Assembly (NCBI GenBank): GCA_038503075.1
Contig: JBCAML010000006.1
Coordinates: forward strand, 682,001 to 746,000
DNA from: Gyromitra esculenta
Lineage: Eukaryota > Ascomycota > Pezizomycetes > Pezizales > Discinaceae
DNA: 64,000 nucleotides
Reading direction: 5' to 3'
This document shows positions 44,709-57,508 of the stretch, one piece after another. A program made the position numbers and the translations under genes. Below the pieces are notes generated by a model. That model worked only from the letters and a program-made list of their open reading frames with translations, searched no databases and was not told the DNA's origin. The number at the start of each line of letters is the position of its first letter. The first letter of the stretch is position 1.

Positions 44709-46345
44709 TTATGATACCAACACCGCCAATCTCTCATATTCTTTCACAGCCTCAATGTCAAATTTTACTGCTAATGGATCAAAACAGGAGATACTGACAT
44801 CTTCCCAGCGTTTGGCCCTACTTAACGCAGTATACGCCTGACCAGCACTAAAAAGGGTTTGATCTAATGCAACGCTAATATTGTTCAAGGAGAGCCCTTG
44901 AGTTTTGTGGATCGTGAGTGTGAAAGCATTTTGAATTGGCAACTGAGTCCTGGAATATAGGATTCCATAACTGCGAAAGTGGACTGTATCAAGTTGTATT
45001 TCCACCATCTACATTGCATGTTAGTTACTGACTGTTTAGTAAACGATGCATATTTTCATCTTACCCGTATACCCTCAATAGTAGGGAATGCTACAGTCGG
45101 TAGTCCTTCTTCTCGAATGGCAACAATCACCCCACAGGTCCCATTGGATACTCCAACAGAGAGTAATGTGTTATTTAAAAACATTACTTTTGCTCCAAGT
45201 ACACAGACAACCTCCACAGGATAGTTGGTACCTTTTTTGAAGGTACGTTCATGTGATTCCTTTGATAGAAGTTGTCCTTCCTCTCGATCAATTGCATGGA
45301 AGACATGTCTCATAGTGTCAGGTAGGGTATCAAGAAGAAGATTGTTGATTTTGTTGGCTGTTTGGCGAAAAGAGACCAAATAAGTTGTTAGGTAGGTTTT
45401 TGCAGGGGCGTGAAAGGCTTGAACTTTTTGTTGAATTATTTCACTGCTGGCAGGACTGATGTTGCCAAAGCGCAGATCATTTAACAGGTTAAAAAAGGCA
45501 GGATCCTCACATTGACGCATTGATTCCCGCAGAAATATTGGACTGAAAAGCCTCCATATTGGTGAAAAGAAAATCTTCTTTCCGGTGACAGGAGGCAATT
45601 GCAACAAATCGCCCAAACACAATACATGGAGGTTACCAAAAGGCTTGATATTGTTGTGAAGGCAAGCAAAGAGAGAGGATATGAATTCAAATAGGTCAGA
45701 GTTAACCATGGATATCTCATCAATAATCAGAACCCTGACTTTTTTGAGTTGGTGAAGCTTTTCCGTTGACTGAAAGATATTCGATTTCAGTCCACCACCA
45801 TCTCCATGACCACCAATGTGAAGGGCACAGTGAATCGTTTGACCATTTATGTTGTTGGCAGCTATTCCAGTAGGTGCAAGTAACAGGAACTCCATACGCT
45901 GACTTGAAAACCATTGCTGTAAGGCACGAAGCAAATAGGACTTGCCAGTACCTGCAGGGCCAGTAATAAACAATTTCACTCCAGGGCTGCCTAAGCGAGC
46001 TTGAGCTACTGCTTGGGTAATGTTACAGTATGCCGTGTATTGATCTCCACAAAGATCAAATATTGCCATTGAGTTGGGGACTGGGAGTGGAGATTGTTGC
46101 ATCATAATTAACTGGTCTTGAATTACTGACTTCACGGATACACATTGACCATCGACAATTGTATCAAGGAGCTCCAGGTAAATATCTGCTTGCTGAAGTG
46201 AATGTTGATGGATTCCTGACTGGTATGTTGACATCAAATCATGATAGAGATTTGGAAACTGAGCTAACATGTGATCTTTGTAAGTAGTGAAGTTGCCGTT
46301 ACCAAAGATCTCTTTGTCAGATCTCCATGGCTTCAGTTGAAGAAG
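44709..46345 (-). pseudogene. Helitron PIF1-like helicase domain
   Basis: Minus-strand exons to 45065 and from 45008, joined by a clean 56-bp intron (45064-45009; GTAAGA, ACTAAC branch, TGTAG). Motifs in order: Walker A GPAGTGKS, APTGIAANNINGQTIH, Walker B IIDEISMV, LGDLLQLPPV, SVGVSNGTCG, and C-terminal NAFTLTIHKTQGLSL and GQAYTALSRAKRWEDV. The helicase unwinds DNA during rolling-circle transposition. The helicase frame extends upstream of 46270 to about 46345 (GDSFFFVKLLQLKPWRSDKE). Confidence 0.88.
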
Positions 46346-46431
46346 TTTGACGAAAAAGAATGAATCACCATCAGCTAAGCGACGATGAACAGTACGGATC
46401 AGGACAGGCTATATTCCATGTTAACAAATAT

Positions 46432-48296
46432 TCAAGCAAACCTTTGACACAACTTTACCTTTTTACGGGCATATACAAAGTTTCCATTTTTGTCAGGCCA
46501 ATAATTGCCTTGACTTCTCCTTTTTCTCCATTCCAGCTTATAATAAGAATGATAGTGGAAATATGTAAGTCTCTCAAACATGGGATGTGCTGGTCGAGCA
46601 AAATACTTTTCTAATGCATCGGGATAGTAGGGTGTGTCATCGTCAGCTTGCTGTTCGAGAAGCCAAGCAGGTTTGACAACTGATGTTCGTTCAGCAGGAA
46701 TAGAGGTTGGAAGATACAAACAGCCACTCGACATTTGAAAGATGGGAAAGCTCAATAACAAAACCATGCACTCCATTGAACCCATCCTACTGGAAAGAAG
46801 ATGTGATGTGGTATGATTCTCACTCCTGATATCAACCAAAGATTTTGGTTCAGCTTTTGTGACATACTTTGAAATGTATTTTGCCAGACCTCCGGAAGTG
46901 CAGTACTGGACATTGCAATGAGCCTGCCACAGGAGAAGAAGTTGTGGGCAGTACGGAACAACATACTGATCAGCTTCAGTCAGCCCGCGGTATGTGTATC
47001 TGACTTCTCCTGGCTTTTGGAACATGATTGTTGACAATTCTGCAGGAAAGCCTTTACGGCATGGGCCTGTCATTGTATCATCACGCCCACAAAGATGGAT
47101 ATGGCAGTGATGTATTTGATGCATCAAGACCAGCTCATACAACTCAGATTCCATTTCTAGATCAGGAATATCTGCACGGATAAAGGCTTTGCCAATTAAC
47201 TCTGATTGATCAAATTCTGTCCAAAGAAGTGAATGAGTGTGAATAGCACCACGCAGTTGAAATTCATGACATTCCACCAACTCCCGCAACTGACCAAAGC
47301 CTGAGACAGTTGATCCACGAAAATAGGATGTTTTGATCCAGTGCCAACGTTCATAGTAGTATTGAATAGCATCCCATGGGCGATTGGAGGGTAAGGTATC
47401 ATGGTTGCCAGTTTGAAGGAGAATTTGCTGATACTTTGGCCAACGTTCTGAGAAGGTTGTTGTGACAAATAGTGTTGGAACCCCAAATGTTTGAAGCATA
47501 CAACGAATCTTGGCCTCAGCAATACTAAAAAAGGTATCACCAGTTCGAATAAACTTGGGAATCGTGGTAGTGAGTTCTTCGTTGAGGATGGACCAAGAAC
47601 CATATTGACTGGGTTGGAGTAGTTGAGAAGCAGTATATCGTTGATCTGCTGATTGTTGAGCTTGGCCTTTGATTAATCTGCAATTATTTTGAAAGATGCG
47701 AGAGGCTTCAATTTCCATGTAAGTCCATGCAGGCCAGTAGTGGTCATCCCGATAATGTGAAACAATGGAGTTTAACTTTGTCTTGGTGTTCACCAACTGA
47801 GTGTTTTGATAAGGGATCCTTTCTTGTCAAGAAGCCAACTGCCAGTGACCCTGACCCCATGGATAGAGAACAGGAAACAAAAGAGGTTCTAAGGCAGGAT
47901 CAGATCGTGTGAGACCTATATGATGATGTTCAGGGCTTGAAGATGGACCTGGTAAAGATCCAACAGGCAGTCTGAATCCACGATGATTTTCGTTTGCTGT
48001 TGCTGATGTATAGTCAAAGGGATGGAGGACAAGATCTGGATGATTCATTGGACGTGACTCTTCTGGTGGAGCTAATGATGAGATAGAAGCAGTGGGAACT
48101 GGATGACGTTGCAAGTGAGTACGAACATCATATCTGTGATATAGTGGATTGTTTGCTAATAGCCAGTCATGGCAGTGTTGCAGATGTTCAATATCATGAC
48201 TTTGATCAACCGAGTTATTGGAACTTTCCAAAAATGCACCAATACAGCCACTAAACAATGCAACAGCACGTTCATTCTTCGATAATGACATCTTCC
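46432..48296 (-). pseudogene. Helitron Rep (HUH nuclease) region
   Basis: One frame with a single TGA at 47829-47827. It contains the Helitron N-terminal region (LEPLLFPVLYPWGQGHWQ before the stop; FVTTTFSERWPKYQQ after it), the metal-binding RGAIHTHSLLW and the double-tyrosine block GGLAKYISKYVTK. It is linked upstream across a 51-bp intron (48347-48297, GTAAGA to GGTAG) to the next exon. The link to the helicase part near 46345-46432 is not clean, so the copy is probably inactive. Confidence 0.85.
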
Positions 48297-48347
48297 CTAC
48301 CTAATTTCAGCACTCAATGTATTTGGAACACGAGATGGAAATCTTAC

Positions 48348-49032
48348 CAGTGACAGTGCGGTAGGTAGCATAAGGATTAATTGTCTGAGAGTGACTTTGT
48401 GTGCGGCCCAAGCTTGTCTGCAGAGAAACAGGACTTAGGAAAATCCTAGAGCATTGAGGCAAACTGATAAGAACGTCAGGCCATGGGCCTGCAGCTGGTG
48501 GTTCCCTGGGACTTGTCTTGCAATGAATACAGACAGCAATTTGTGGTGATCCACTTTTCATTCTCTCGGATACTGAAAAGCCTAAAACAGCTACAAGAGG
48601 ATAAATTTTGTTATTGTCCTTATCGATCCAGTTGACGTGACGTGGAAGCATCAATATGCCACAAAAAGAACATGGACAGTCAGGGAAATATGTGTCATAA
48701 GTGGTTCGAAACCTAGAAAGAAGTCGTTGAAAAGGTACATCAGGGCTAAAGATGCTATGGATGGAGCTGTGGATGTTGGTTTTTGGTGAGGATTCCTTTC
48801 TAGTGTTGTCCAATCGTGGTCTTCTATTACTGGTAGACTCTGCGTATTGGCGAGATTGTTGATTACTATGTTGAACAAAACTAAAAGTAGAAAACAGGCC
48901 ACCAGAATCCTTCAGGATATCATCTGATGGTACAGCTGTCAATGCAATAGATTGTGATATATTCATCATATCACCTGCTATTTGGGTGCTAGTTGTACAA
49001 TGAGGGACATATGAGCGAAAGCGAATTGACAT
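48348..49032 (-). pseudogene. Helitron N-terminal zinc-binding exon
   Basis: ATG 49032 (MSIRFRSYVPHC). Contains the Cys pairs CPCSFC and CIHC spaced as in Helitron N-terminal zinc fingers, and ends TVTG at the donor, continuing in phase to the Rep exon. Confidence 0.7.
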
Positions 49033-49140
49033 TTTGGTTTACTGAGTTTCTCTATCAGTAAAGCCCTCATATTATTCCATCATGACAAAATTGAAAATAT
49101 AAAAAATATAAAAAAAAGATACAGTATCCAATCCTTCTAT

Positions 49141-50961
49141 TGTTACATTTTATCCTTTCCTTTCCCTTGTCCTTTACCACCACGTTTAGACTTTGAAGAC
49201 TGGATGGACACTGCAGCAGACAATTCATCCTCGTCCGAAGAAGAATCAACCATATCAATAGTTTCCATAGGTAATGGCTGATCATCGGAACGCTCTGGAC
49301 AATGAAAAGGAGTACGACTCGCTCTTGCTTCTGGTCGTTTGAACAGATTGCTTCTATCAGCATCTCGTCCAAAGTTCAGCTTAGCTTGAATGGGCCCTAC
49401 AAATAGGAGTAGTGAGTATTAAAATCCACAATACTTGTTATATGCGAAACTGACCTGGCGATCCTGGTATTGTGCTTGAAGACACTCCCGATTTTGTAGG
49501 TGTTGCAGGACCACTGTCTGGATCTGGCTTAATTATCTTCATTGGACTTGGCGAGGTATTGACTGGGCCCAATAAAACCTTGCGTTTGGACTTCGGAGTT
49601 TGGAATATGGAGGCTTTGTCATCTTTGGGAACACCATCACGTGAGAAATTTATAGCGTGAGTTATCCCATATGCTATAATGTCAAATATTTAGTAAATTG
49701 AAAGCAAAAAAATTGGTGTTGAGTAATTGATGTGATCTTACCTCTATCTATATCACTCTCATAAATATACCTTAAAGCTATATCCAGTACTTTCCCCAAA
49801 TGCAAATATTTAACCAACTTTGCGAACAATAGGACTTTGGTGTCAATCAAAAAGGTGAGAGCGCACTACAGGATTCAAATTAGCTTTGTCAAATTTGTTT
49901 TAACGGGTGGAATAATTTAAGCTATTACCAGCACATCTTCTTTAGCCTCACTATTATACTGATACATCTGACCTTGAAAGTGAGAATACGTTGTATTGGG
50001 CATATCCCCAAGATCTGAGATCATAGTGACAGTTGATGTACAGAAGGGATCATTGGAAATAAATTTGTCTGCAGGTGCGTTGTTCATAAGCTCGACATTA
50101 CGGATCAATGAGTACTACTTGTGTTATTAGCATAATCAAAAAGTATGAGGCATACAAAAGGATGATAGATGGTAGCCAACCTTTGGAGTGTTTCCAGCTA
50201 AAAAGATAACAGTGCCATAAAATAAGTATACTCGATCAGGATAGAGAGTGTTGTCGGTGTTTTGGTAGTACTTCACAGACACCTCACGGGATGTACCATC
50301 TGCATCATGATGAAGGACTTTTGCCGATTTGAATCCACCCTTTCACGGATTAGGAATAGGGTTAGAACTTGGTGCGACGGTTGTTATGGATTTTGGATCT
50401 CTTATTTCATAATTCTATTGTAGTTCGGTTGCCTTTCGGTTGTTGTTGAGTTGTTGATTGTGTTACGTGAAAGCGGGGTATTTAAGCGAAGGATTTCGGT
50501 CGTTTCTGTTTCTTCTCTTCTTCTTTTCTTAAGCAAAGTTCTCGTTATACTTCTTCTGTATCAAATCTTAAATACCACTTCGATTCTACCCCAGAATCCT
50601 CGCTGTCGCCGTGAACCATCACCGATACTTCGCCTTGAAGTATACTCCCTGTAGGACCTGTAGAAACCTTGTACTCGTCAAACGAGTTGATACCTCGCTT
50701 AAGTAGCACTGCTCACCTTCGGGGATACCGAAGGGCTTAACTGAGAAACTCAACCGTGAGACACCCACACCAGAAATTGAGGAGATTCTGCCAACAAAAG
50801 AATAATAAATAGGCATGTGGAAATAATACTTACAATTGATACTGTGTGAAAAATGTTCTACCAAAAGTGTGAGTTGGTAAAGGTAAGGGTGACTGAAGTA
50901 ATCCCCGAATGTTTGAAAGAAGAAGAAGAAAGCGGAGAATGAAAACCCAGGTGGGAATCAT
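49141..50961 (-). pseudogene. Multi-exon gene upstream of the Helitron, cut by a solo LTR; function unknown
   Basis: Likely exon 1 50961-50834 (ATG, MIPTWVFILRF), a 46-bp intron, exon 2 50787-50762 plus 50335 to about 50190 (QLISSISGVGGFKSAKV reads through once the LTR is removed; YPDRVYLFYGTVIFLAG), then about 50108-49920 (NVELMNNAPADKFIS), about 49870-49760, about 49680-49455 and about 49397-49147 (Ser/Lys tail ending GKGKDKM). Exons after the second are approximate. It may be a Helitron accessory protein (an OB-fold would fit) or a host gene. Confidence 0.4.
50341..50761 (+). repeat. Solo LTR of family 2 inside a coding exon
   Basis: TTTCACGG to CCGTGAGA, perfect target copies CACCC (50336-50340, 50762-50766). 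Its AAGCAACG word has become AAGCAAAG. Confidence 0.9.
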
Positions 50962-51251
50962 GGGGTATTTAACACGTCATGTCCAAAGCTATAACACAGG
51001 AACTAATTATAACATACACACCAAAAGAGAAACAATAAGCGAAATCAAGAGAAACCAAAAATTATGCTGATTCTGTACAGATATCAAAGAAGTCTGTGCA
51101 ATTGAGCTTAACAACCGCTTTAAGATCACACGTACTACATACCAAAATGGTTTAATCGAGCAGAAAATAACTTGCCATGGGCTAAAATAGGAAATTAAAT
51201 GTGGAAAGGCACATGGTGAGAGTTGATAGCTCAAACTAAGAATGAGGTGAA

Positions 51252-51671
51252 TCTCACGGATCGATCCCAGTCTAAGCCCTTCTGTATCCCAGAAGGTGAG
51301 CGGAGCTACTTAAACGAGAATCGTTGCGATAAGAGTGACGAAGTTTTCTACAGGTCCTACGGGGGTCTAACTCAAGGCGAGTTAAGTGTGAGAGTGTTTA
51401 TAGCGACAGCGACCGCGAGGATTCTGGAGTAGAATCGAGATAGTATTAAAACGATACAGTAGAAGTAAAGTAAGAACGTTGCTTAGGAAAAGAAGAGAAA
51501 AGAACTACAACACAACAAAACCATCCTCCTTATATACCCCGCTTTTCCTATTCAAAACTCGGAACCGAACATAACCGAAGAACAAAACCATTGTTACAAA
51601 AAGAGAACCCATGACCCATGAACCTTGCTTTTAACCGAACCCTAACCCATTATCCTTCTTCATCCGTGAAA
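51252..51671 (-). repeat. Solo LTR of family 2
   Basis: TCTCACGG to CCGTGAAA on the plus strand, perfect target copies GTGAA (51247-51251, 51672-51676). Contains a TATATAC box and ACGTTGCTT. Confidence 0.9.
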
Positions 51672-52229
51672 GTGAATCAGCTGATTCAGAGCAAAAAGAA
51701 AGAATAAGAAGCGATCTGGTGCAAAATGTACGATGTCCAACGCTATTCATACAACAACAAAGTTGTAGGTGACGTAGGCTGAAAAAGCAACACAATCTAA
51801 TGTTTAGTTTGATTATGTATCCAAGCATACGAATGATGTTTGTGAAGGTTTGGGGAATGACATCACGAAGGGTTAGGGTTTTTGAATGTTGTTGAGAATG
51901 GTGAATCGAGCATTAATTAGCATTGAAGTATTGAAGTGAGAAGACAAAAACACTAAAATTTTATGTTAGGATTGGCTCGAAGAAAAAACATGAAGGGAAA
52001 AGGTTCAAAAGTGAATTTGAATATTTCTAAAGCAGACTATTTGGATGATGTACTATTCATGATACCTTATAAAAGTAATTATAACAATAACATGTGTTTT
52101 GATACATATAGCGATATCCTATATAAAATCTAAATATCAAGAAAATCGATGTGCTTCCAAATCTGGCAAAAAGTGTCTAATCTGGTTTAGCGTTATATTA
52201 AACAGTAGGATCAACACACCTATTCAATT
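51672..52229. other. Non-coding interval, no gene seen
   Basis: AT-rich, no supported ORF or repeat. Confidence 0.4.
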
Positions 52230-52375
52230 TTTTTAATGTTTGAATACCCCACATTCCCCATACTCTGACTCATAACCGAAACAAAGCTGAACAACAAAGA
52301 CATTCTATAAAAAGAATAACCTGTAACAACCAATAACTCCATTCTAACCCATTACCCGATTCTATCCGTGAAACT

Positions 52376-53284
52376 GTTTCTCAGCTTTACGGGCGCGGAT
52401 ATGGTTATCAAGGCGGGTGAGGGTGATAGGGACGGCGGTGGCGAAATCCATAGCTTCTTTGAGTTCCTCTGACATGCCATGTTCTAGGGCATCCATCTTT
52501 GAATTTTCATCAAAGCAGAGTTGTCCCATGATTCTTTGAAAATCCTCAAGGTAAGTGGAAAAGTCCCTCTTCCTTGACAGAGTTGATGCAGTTCTCAGCG
52601 AGCGGTGCCAGTGGGATCCGGATCTCCGAAAGCTGATTCTAGTGCAGCATTGAGGTGTGCTGCGCGGATCCAAGTGGTGAGGCCGGAAGGGAAGACTGTG
52701 TGTCGTACTTGTTCTAATGCTGCTCCCTCTAGGCGATTGATAGTATAGAGAATCATGGTGCTCTCATTAGCGAATTGGTCTCGGTTAACTGCCAGTTTGG
52801 AGCAGAGTTGCAGCACGAAGCTGGGGAGTTTATGTCTGGATCCGTTGAACTTCTCAGGATCTGGCATGCGTTCCGAGCGGGGAGTGTGGATTGATGGGGC
52901 TGGTGGAGGGGTTGTGGTGAGGTTGAGTGGAGCTGGGGGTGCTTGGGTGGCGGCCCTAGCTTCGTTTCGTTCCTGACGTAGCCTGCTGATGAGGGTTGAG
53001 GGTTCGTTGACTCGGCAATCTTGCTCTTCAGCGTGGCGTCGGCCGTTTTCTACTTGTATCTGGTCAGTTCTGAGTTTGACCTCGGCATCTCTTTCGTTTT
53101 CTTGAAGGGGATCTATTTGGTCCTCCAAGGCTTGGTAAAGATCTCTGGGTCGATTGTATACCTCAGCAGCATCGTCTCTCATGGCCTGGGCGAACGCATC
53201 TCTGGAGGGAAAGCTTTGGGCGGCGACAGAAGCTCCCTCTAGGGAGGATGAACTTTCTGCGACGGAGGGAGCGGAGGAGCTCAT
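52376..53284 (-). pseudogene. Gag of the family 2 Gypsy element, frameshifted
   Basis: ATG 53284 (MSSSAPSVAESSSSLEGAS). The capsid domain MPDPEKFNGSRHKLPSFV, RLEGAALEQVRHTVF reads to about 52595; a frameshift then puts RKRDFSTYLEDFQRIMGQL in another frame to 52376. The zinc knuckle is lost. Clearly related to Gag at 10859-12106. Confidence 0.82.
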
Positions 53285-53530
53285 GATGGCATATGGTAGG
53301 AGGTGTAGATGGGAAAGCAACGTAATCTCACAGTTAGGTCCCTCGTTAAGCCCTTCAGTATCCCTGAAGATGAACAGTGCTACTTAATTGAGGTTTCTAA
53401 CGCGTTTGACGGGTGCGATGTTTCTACAGGTCCTACGTAGGTGGTCTATCTCGAGATGAGATAAGTGCAGTGAAGTGAACAGCGACAGTGAGGGTTCTGA
53501 GGTAGAACCGAGAGAGTATTAAAGTGATAC

Positions 53531-53977
53531 TCTCACGGTTGAGTTCCTCGTTAAGCCCTTCAGTATCCCTGAAGGTGAGCAGTGCTACTTAATGAGGTAT
53601 CAACGCGTTCAAAGAGTGCAGCGTTTCTACAGGTTCTACGATGGATCTATCTCAAGGCGAGATAAGTGCAGCGAAGTGAACAGCGACAGCGAGGATTCTA
53701 AGATAGAACCGAGATAGTATTTCCGACAAGTACAGGAGAAGGTAAACGAGAACGTTGCTTAAGGAAAGAAGAGAAAGAGAAACAAGAGCGACCAAAATCC
53801 TTCCTTAAATACCCCGCTTTCCTGTAACACCAACAACAACCCGACAACAACCGAAACACAAAGACATTATTCCAATAACCAAAACATAACCGAACAACAA
53901 AGAAATTATACAACCATCCAAACAACGATATAACCAACAACCAAACCACGATTCATTCTCTAAGTCAATCCATGAAA
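53531..53977 (-). repeat. Solo LTR of family 2 nested in a family 2 LTR
   Basis: TCTCACGG to CATGAAA, perfect target copies GATAC (53526-53530, 53978-53982). Confidence 0.9.
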
Positions 53978-54147
53978 GATACAGGTAGAAGTGAACGAGA
54001 ACGCTGCTTAAGGAAAGAAGAAAAAGATACAAAACAAACAAAAACCCATCCCTTAAATACCCTGCTTTTGACACGTGAAAACCCATAACCAAAACCATTA
54101 CAACCAACACAATAGCCCTGACCCATTACCCATTTCAATCTGTGAAA

Positions 54148-55330
54148 GCTTGTGAGTATCTGGAAGGGCATGGTTGACGGAGGTGAGGATGGCATCTGTT
54201 GTAGCTGAAGGTGGGGCCGGTTCCAAGAGTTCAACGATTAGTTCTCTGTCAACCTTGGTAAACTCTGGTTTGAAGAGAGTTTCTTTCTTGGCTTTGAGCT
54301 TTGGCTAGATTTGAGCTTGGCCTGGGCCTCCAGCTTTTGCAATGCTCACGTAGGATTTTTGGTTTAGTGGATTCAGAGGAGGGGCTGCATTTCTGCTCCC
54401 AAGGGTTTGGCCATTTTCCCTTAACTTGGCTATAGTTTCTTGCAAACTGTTGATGGTCTTATCGCTTTGCTTAATGGAAGTTGTCAGTTGATTGACGGTG
54501 GCGGTAAGTTCACTGACTGTAGCCTTTAAGGTGGTGACCTGTTGTTGCAGAGTGGAGATACGTCCGTTGGTTTCATTGTAGAGGTTTGCCATTTTGCTAA
54601 ACTCACTGCGGATAAGCCAACAAAGATTATCATTTTTGTCGGTGCCTTGGCTCGCTTCAGGCATATAGTCAATGCCTTCTGTAAATGTGTGTGGAATGGG
54701 GGGCATGGCAGAATCATCTTCAAAGAGATGGCTTTCTTCAACAGTAATTGAATCATTGTCATCGACAATGTCTTCTGCCATTCGTTCATCAGCGATATCA
54801 ATAGTATCAGGTGATATAATCGGGTCTTCGTTAGAAAGACCAAGCTATCCAAATCCAGGAGTAGCGCTGACGGCAGCCATGTCTTTGACTGGGGAGCTGG
54901 AGCGTTGGGGAGCAGGGGAAGGCTTTGAGAGATTTCTCTTACGGCCAGCAAGTTGCTCTGGTGCAAAGCTGAACTGGACAAGTTTCATCAGTGAGGGGGA
55001 TGGTGATTGAGATTGCCTGGGGGGAGTGGATGGGCCCTCCAGGTTGTGATTAGGCAAATGCGCCAGTAGAAAATAAGAGTAGATGTAGAGGAGGCAGAAA
55101 GTCTTCAGAGGTTGGAGGCAGCACTCAGTTGTTGGTGATAGTAACTGTAAAATGAGTTCCTGGGGCTACTGCCGGTGAGCCAGTAGGTTCTCCTGGTCGG
55201 GTTGTAGACCCTCCAGACGAGTGGTGGACGAATGCGCCTGTAGGAAGCAAAAGGAACAGAAATAATATTAAGCTCGTGGGAGAAATGAAGCCAAACGGAT
55301 AGAGACTTTTGGGTGTGTGTTACATGGTTG
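54148..55330 (-). pseudogene. LINE 5' end and ORF1 N-terminal part
   Basis: Frame from ATG 55057 (MPNHNLEGPSTPPRQSQ), with TAG at 54847-54845 and TAG at 54307-54305, then open to the LTR junction at 54148. It has a coiled-coil heptad stretch (ISTLQQQVTTLKATVSELTA) and SYVSIAKAG. The 5' UTR near 55280-55330 shares GAGACTTTTGG with 43970. A different LINE subfamily from 42157-43893. Confidence 0.65.
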
Positions 55331-56288
55331 CAACGTAGATTTTGAAGGTTTCGGTTAACTTCTCATAACTCAGCCAATACCTGTCCAATTGACTTCATCT
55401 TTTCACACAAGCTCCCTCATATACCCTCCGGGCCATGTTCCGCCAGACGGTTTGGCTTGATGACCGGAGAGTTACTTTTGCCCTCAGGGATGTGCTTTTT
55501 TAGCCCATGTCCCCCCTTCTCCTATAATATGGATCAGGATGGCTTAGCTGTCTCAGTGGTGCTAGTAGCACCTGATAGAACTGTCTGGAGACTTGTTCTG
55601 AGCCCTCTACATTTGTTGGCTTGCACTGGATCGCCTGTGCCGGGCGCAGTGCACCCGCTACGTCAGTGGTTCTTACTGAGGAGTAACCCCAAACGCTATC
55701 CAATCCAACTGCCATGAGTGTCTGCAATGTTATCATCAGCTAGTCATGTACGTAGAGTTCTTGGCCTATGGAAGAGAGTCTCCACCATCCAAGTCTCGCA
55801 CAGGTAGTGGTTGCCCGACAGCAGAACCCCTCCTGGTGTTACCTCTAGGTCATATGCGTCATGGGGTGGTGATGTGGCACATTGGAGCGACCCCGCGCCA
55901 TACTCAACTTCTCCAACTAATGTAGGCTAACTGGGCCATTGTGGTTACCCTGCAAAGTAGGGTAACAGGTTCCTAGCTGTTATCCTGCAGTGCCGGGTTT
56001 CAGCTGTCTACTAATTTCAATAACTGCACAGGACAAAGATAATACTACTCATGACATGTAACTAATGGTAGTACAGTTACAGCAGCTGGCAGATCTAGAA
56101 GGTCTAACTGCCAGTGTACGGAACAACTTTGGAGTGCCAGAGAGTGCTGAAGTGAGCATTAGTTTAATGGTGAGGTGCCCCACCCACAATAGCTTGACAT
56201 GTTCTCAGGGTCTTGGTGGGCCCCCAGCAGAGTAGGGTGGAAGGGGAACGGCGAGTCAGCAGCACTATAAAGATAGTGCATGACTCTG
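55331..56288 (-). repeat. Dispersed repeat, inverted relative to 35775 and 39400
   Basis: 55423-55533 pairs with 35775-35890; 56090-56288 pairs with 39520-39715. No coding capacity recognised. Confidence 0.5.
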
Positions 56289-56740
56289 TCTCAGGGAGCG
56301 AGGTTTCGTCAAGCCCTTTGGTATCCCCAAAGGTGAGCAGTGCTACCTGAACGAAAACAAGCGACAAGAGTGTATGCAAAGTTTCCACAGACTTTATGTC
56401 TGAGAAGAGTTAAGGCAACTCTGACAGTGATACTCTTTAGGAGAGGTATTGGTATAATATGGAAGGAGTCCAGATCATGGCGGTGTATAGACCACTGGAA
56501 TCTAGGTTTGTATTGTAGGATACAAGGAAGTGACAATAGAAGATGTTGCTTAAAGAGAAGAGAAGGAAAAGTACAACAAGAGGGGGAAGCCCTTTGCTTA
56601 TAAACCAAATATCCAGCTCTTCGATGACAAACGTATGACTCCTTGTAACAGAAACCCAACCAAACACGAAAAACAACAACAAAACATAACAACCTTATAC
56701 CCATGCACCTAACCAACGAATGAGATAACTATCCATTAAA
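56289..56740 (-). repeat. Solo LTR of family 1
   Basis: TCTCAGGG to CCATTAAA, perfect target copies CTCTG (56284-56288, 56741-56745). It interrupts the repeat that continues at 56741-56915. Confidence 0.9.
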
Positions 56741-57508
56741 CTCTGTCACCTATTACACTTCTTTTCAGTCTTATCAGGCAGAATACTACCAAGTAGTGCC
56801 ATTAAGATTACTGAGTACCTTGCACAAAAATACTCTTAACATCTCAACCTGATTTCTAGTATTTGCAACGGCCGTATTCCTATACCTATTCCCACTATAA
56901 AGCAGTTGGACTTTCCCCATTACAACAAGATTTTCAGCGTGCTATATTAGTTCAGCTGACTGATTATGTCATGTGTTTTGAAAGACACCGATGCATCAAT
57001 CTTGACATTCTCTATGTATATTTGATGACGATCATGGTATTTATAAGAACAGTTCCCCTTCTCCTTTTTCACTGCCAAAAGGGAGGTTTTATTCCGCCAC
57101 AACCACTAATGCCTTTGGCTTATAAAAACTTGCCAAGCTTCATTACTATATAGATAGACTTTGCAAGGTTTCTTGGACTGCCTAACTTTCTGTTGGGGCT
57201 GGAATTTCGACCTAAAATCGAGGTTGACATCAAAGAGTGCCCGTACCATAGTCGATGGGATAGTTGTAGTTGGTTGTTGCCGGCTGCGGCGCGCACCAAA
57301 TACCATCACTCACAGAAATCCCTGCTGCCTGGCGAGCGAGGCTAATTCTCTTGAGGCACCCCTAACCCCACTCTGCTGACTAATTTCACTTGATAGTTGT
57401 ACGGAAATTGCGCCGACTTCATCCTTCCAGGCTTGGCAGGGATGGAGTTTTCTTAGGTTCTCCCTTTCCTACAATTTTTCATTGTTTCCGCATCATATTT
57501 ACACCGCC
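56741..57508. other. Repeat tail, then gene upstream region
   Basis: 56741-56915 completes the inverted copy of 39350-39520. 56916-57508 shows no supported gene and leads into the PQ-loop gene. Confidence 0.4.

Larger units (their letters stand above)
52230..54147 (-). mobile_element. Family 2 Gypsy element, internally deleted (LTR, gag only, LTR piece)
   Basis: 5' LTR 53326-54147 (interrupted by a younger LTR), primer-site word ACGTTGCTT (minus strand, 53323-53315), gag 53284-52376, then a direct fusion to an LTR 3' piece ending CCGTGAAA at 52373. No pol. Confidence 0.75.
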
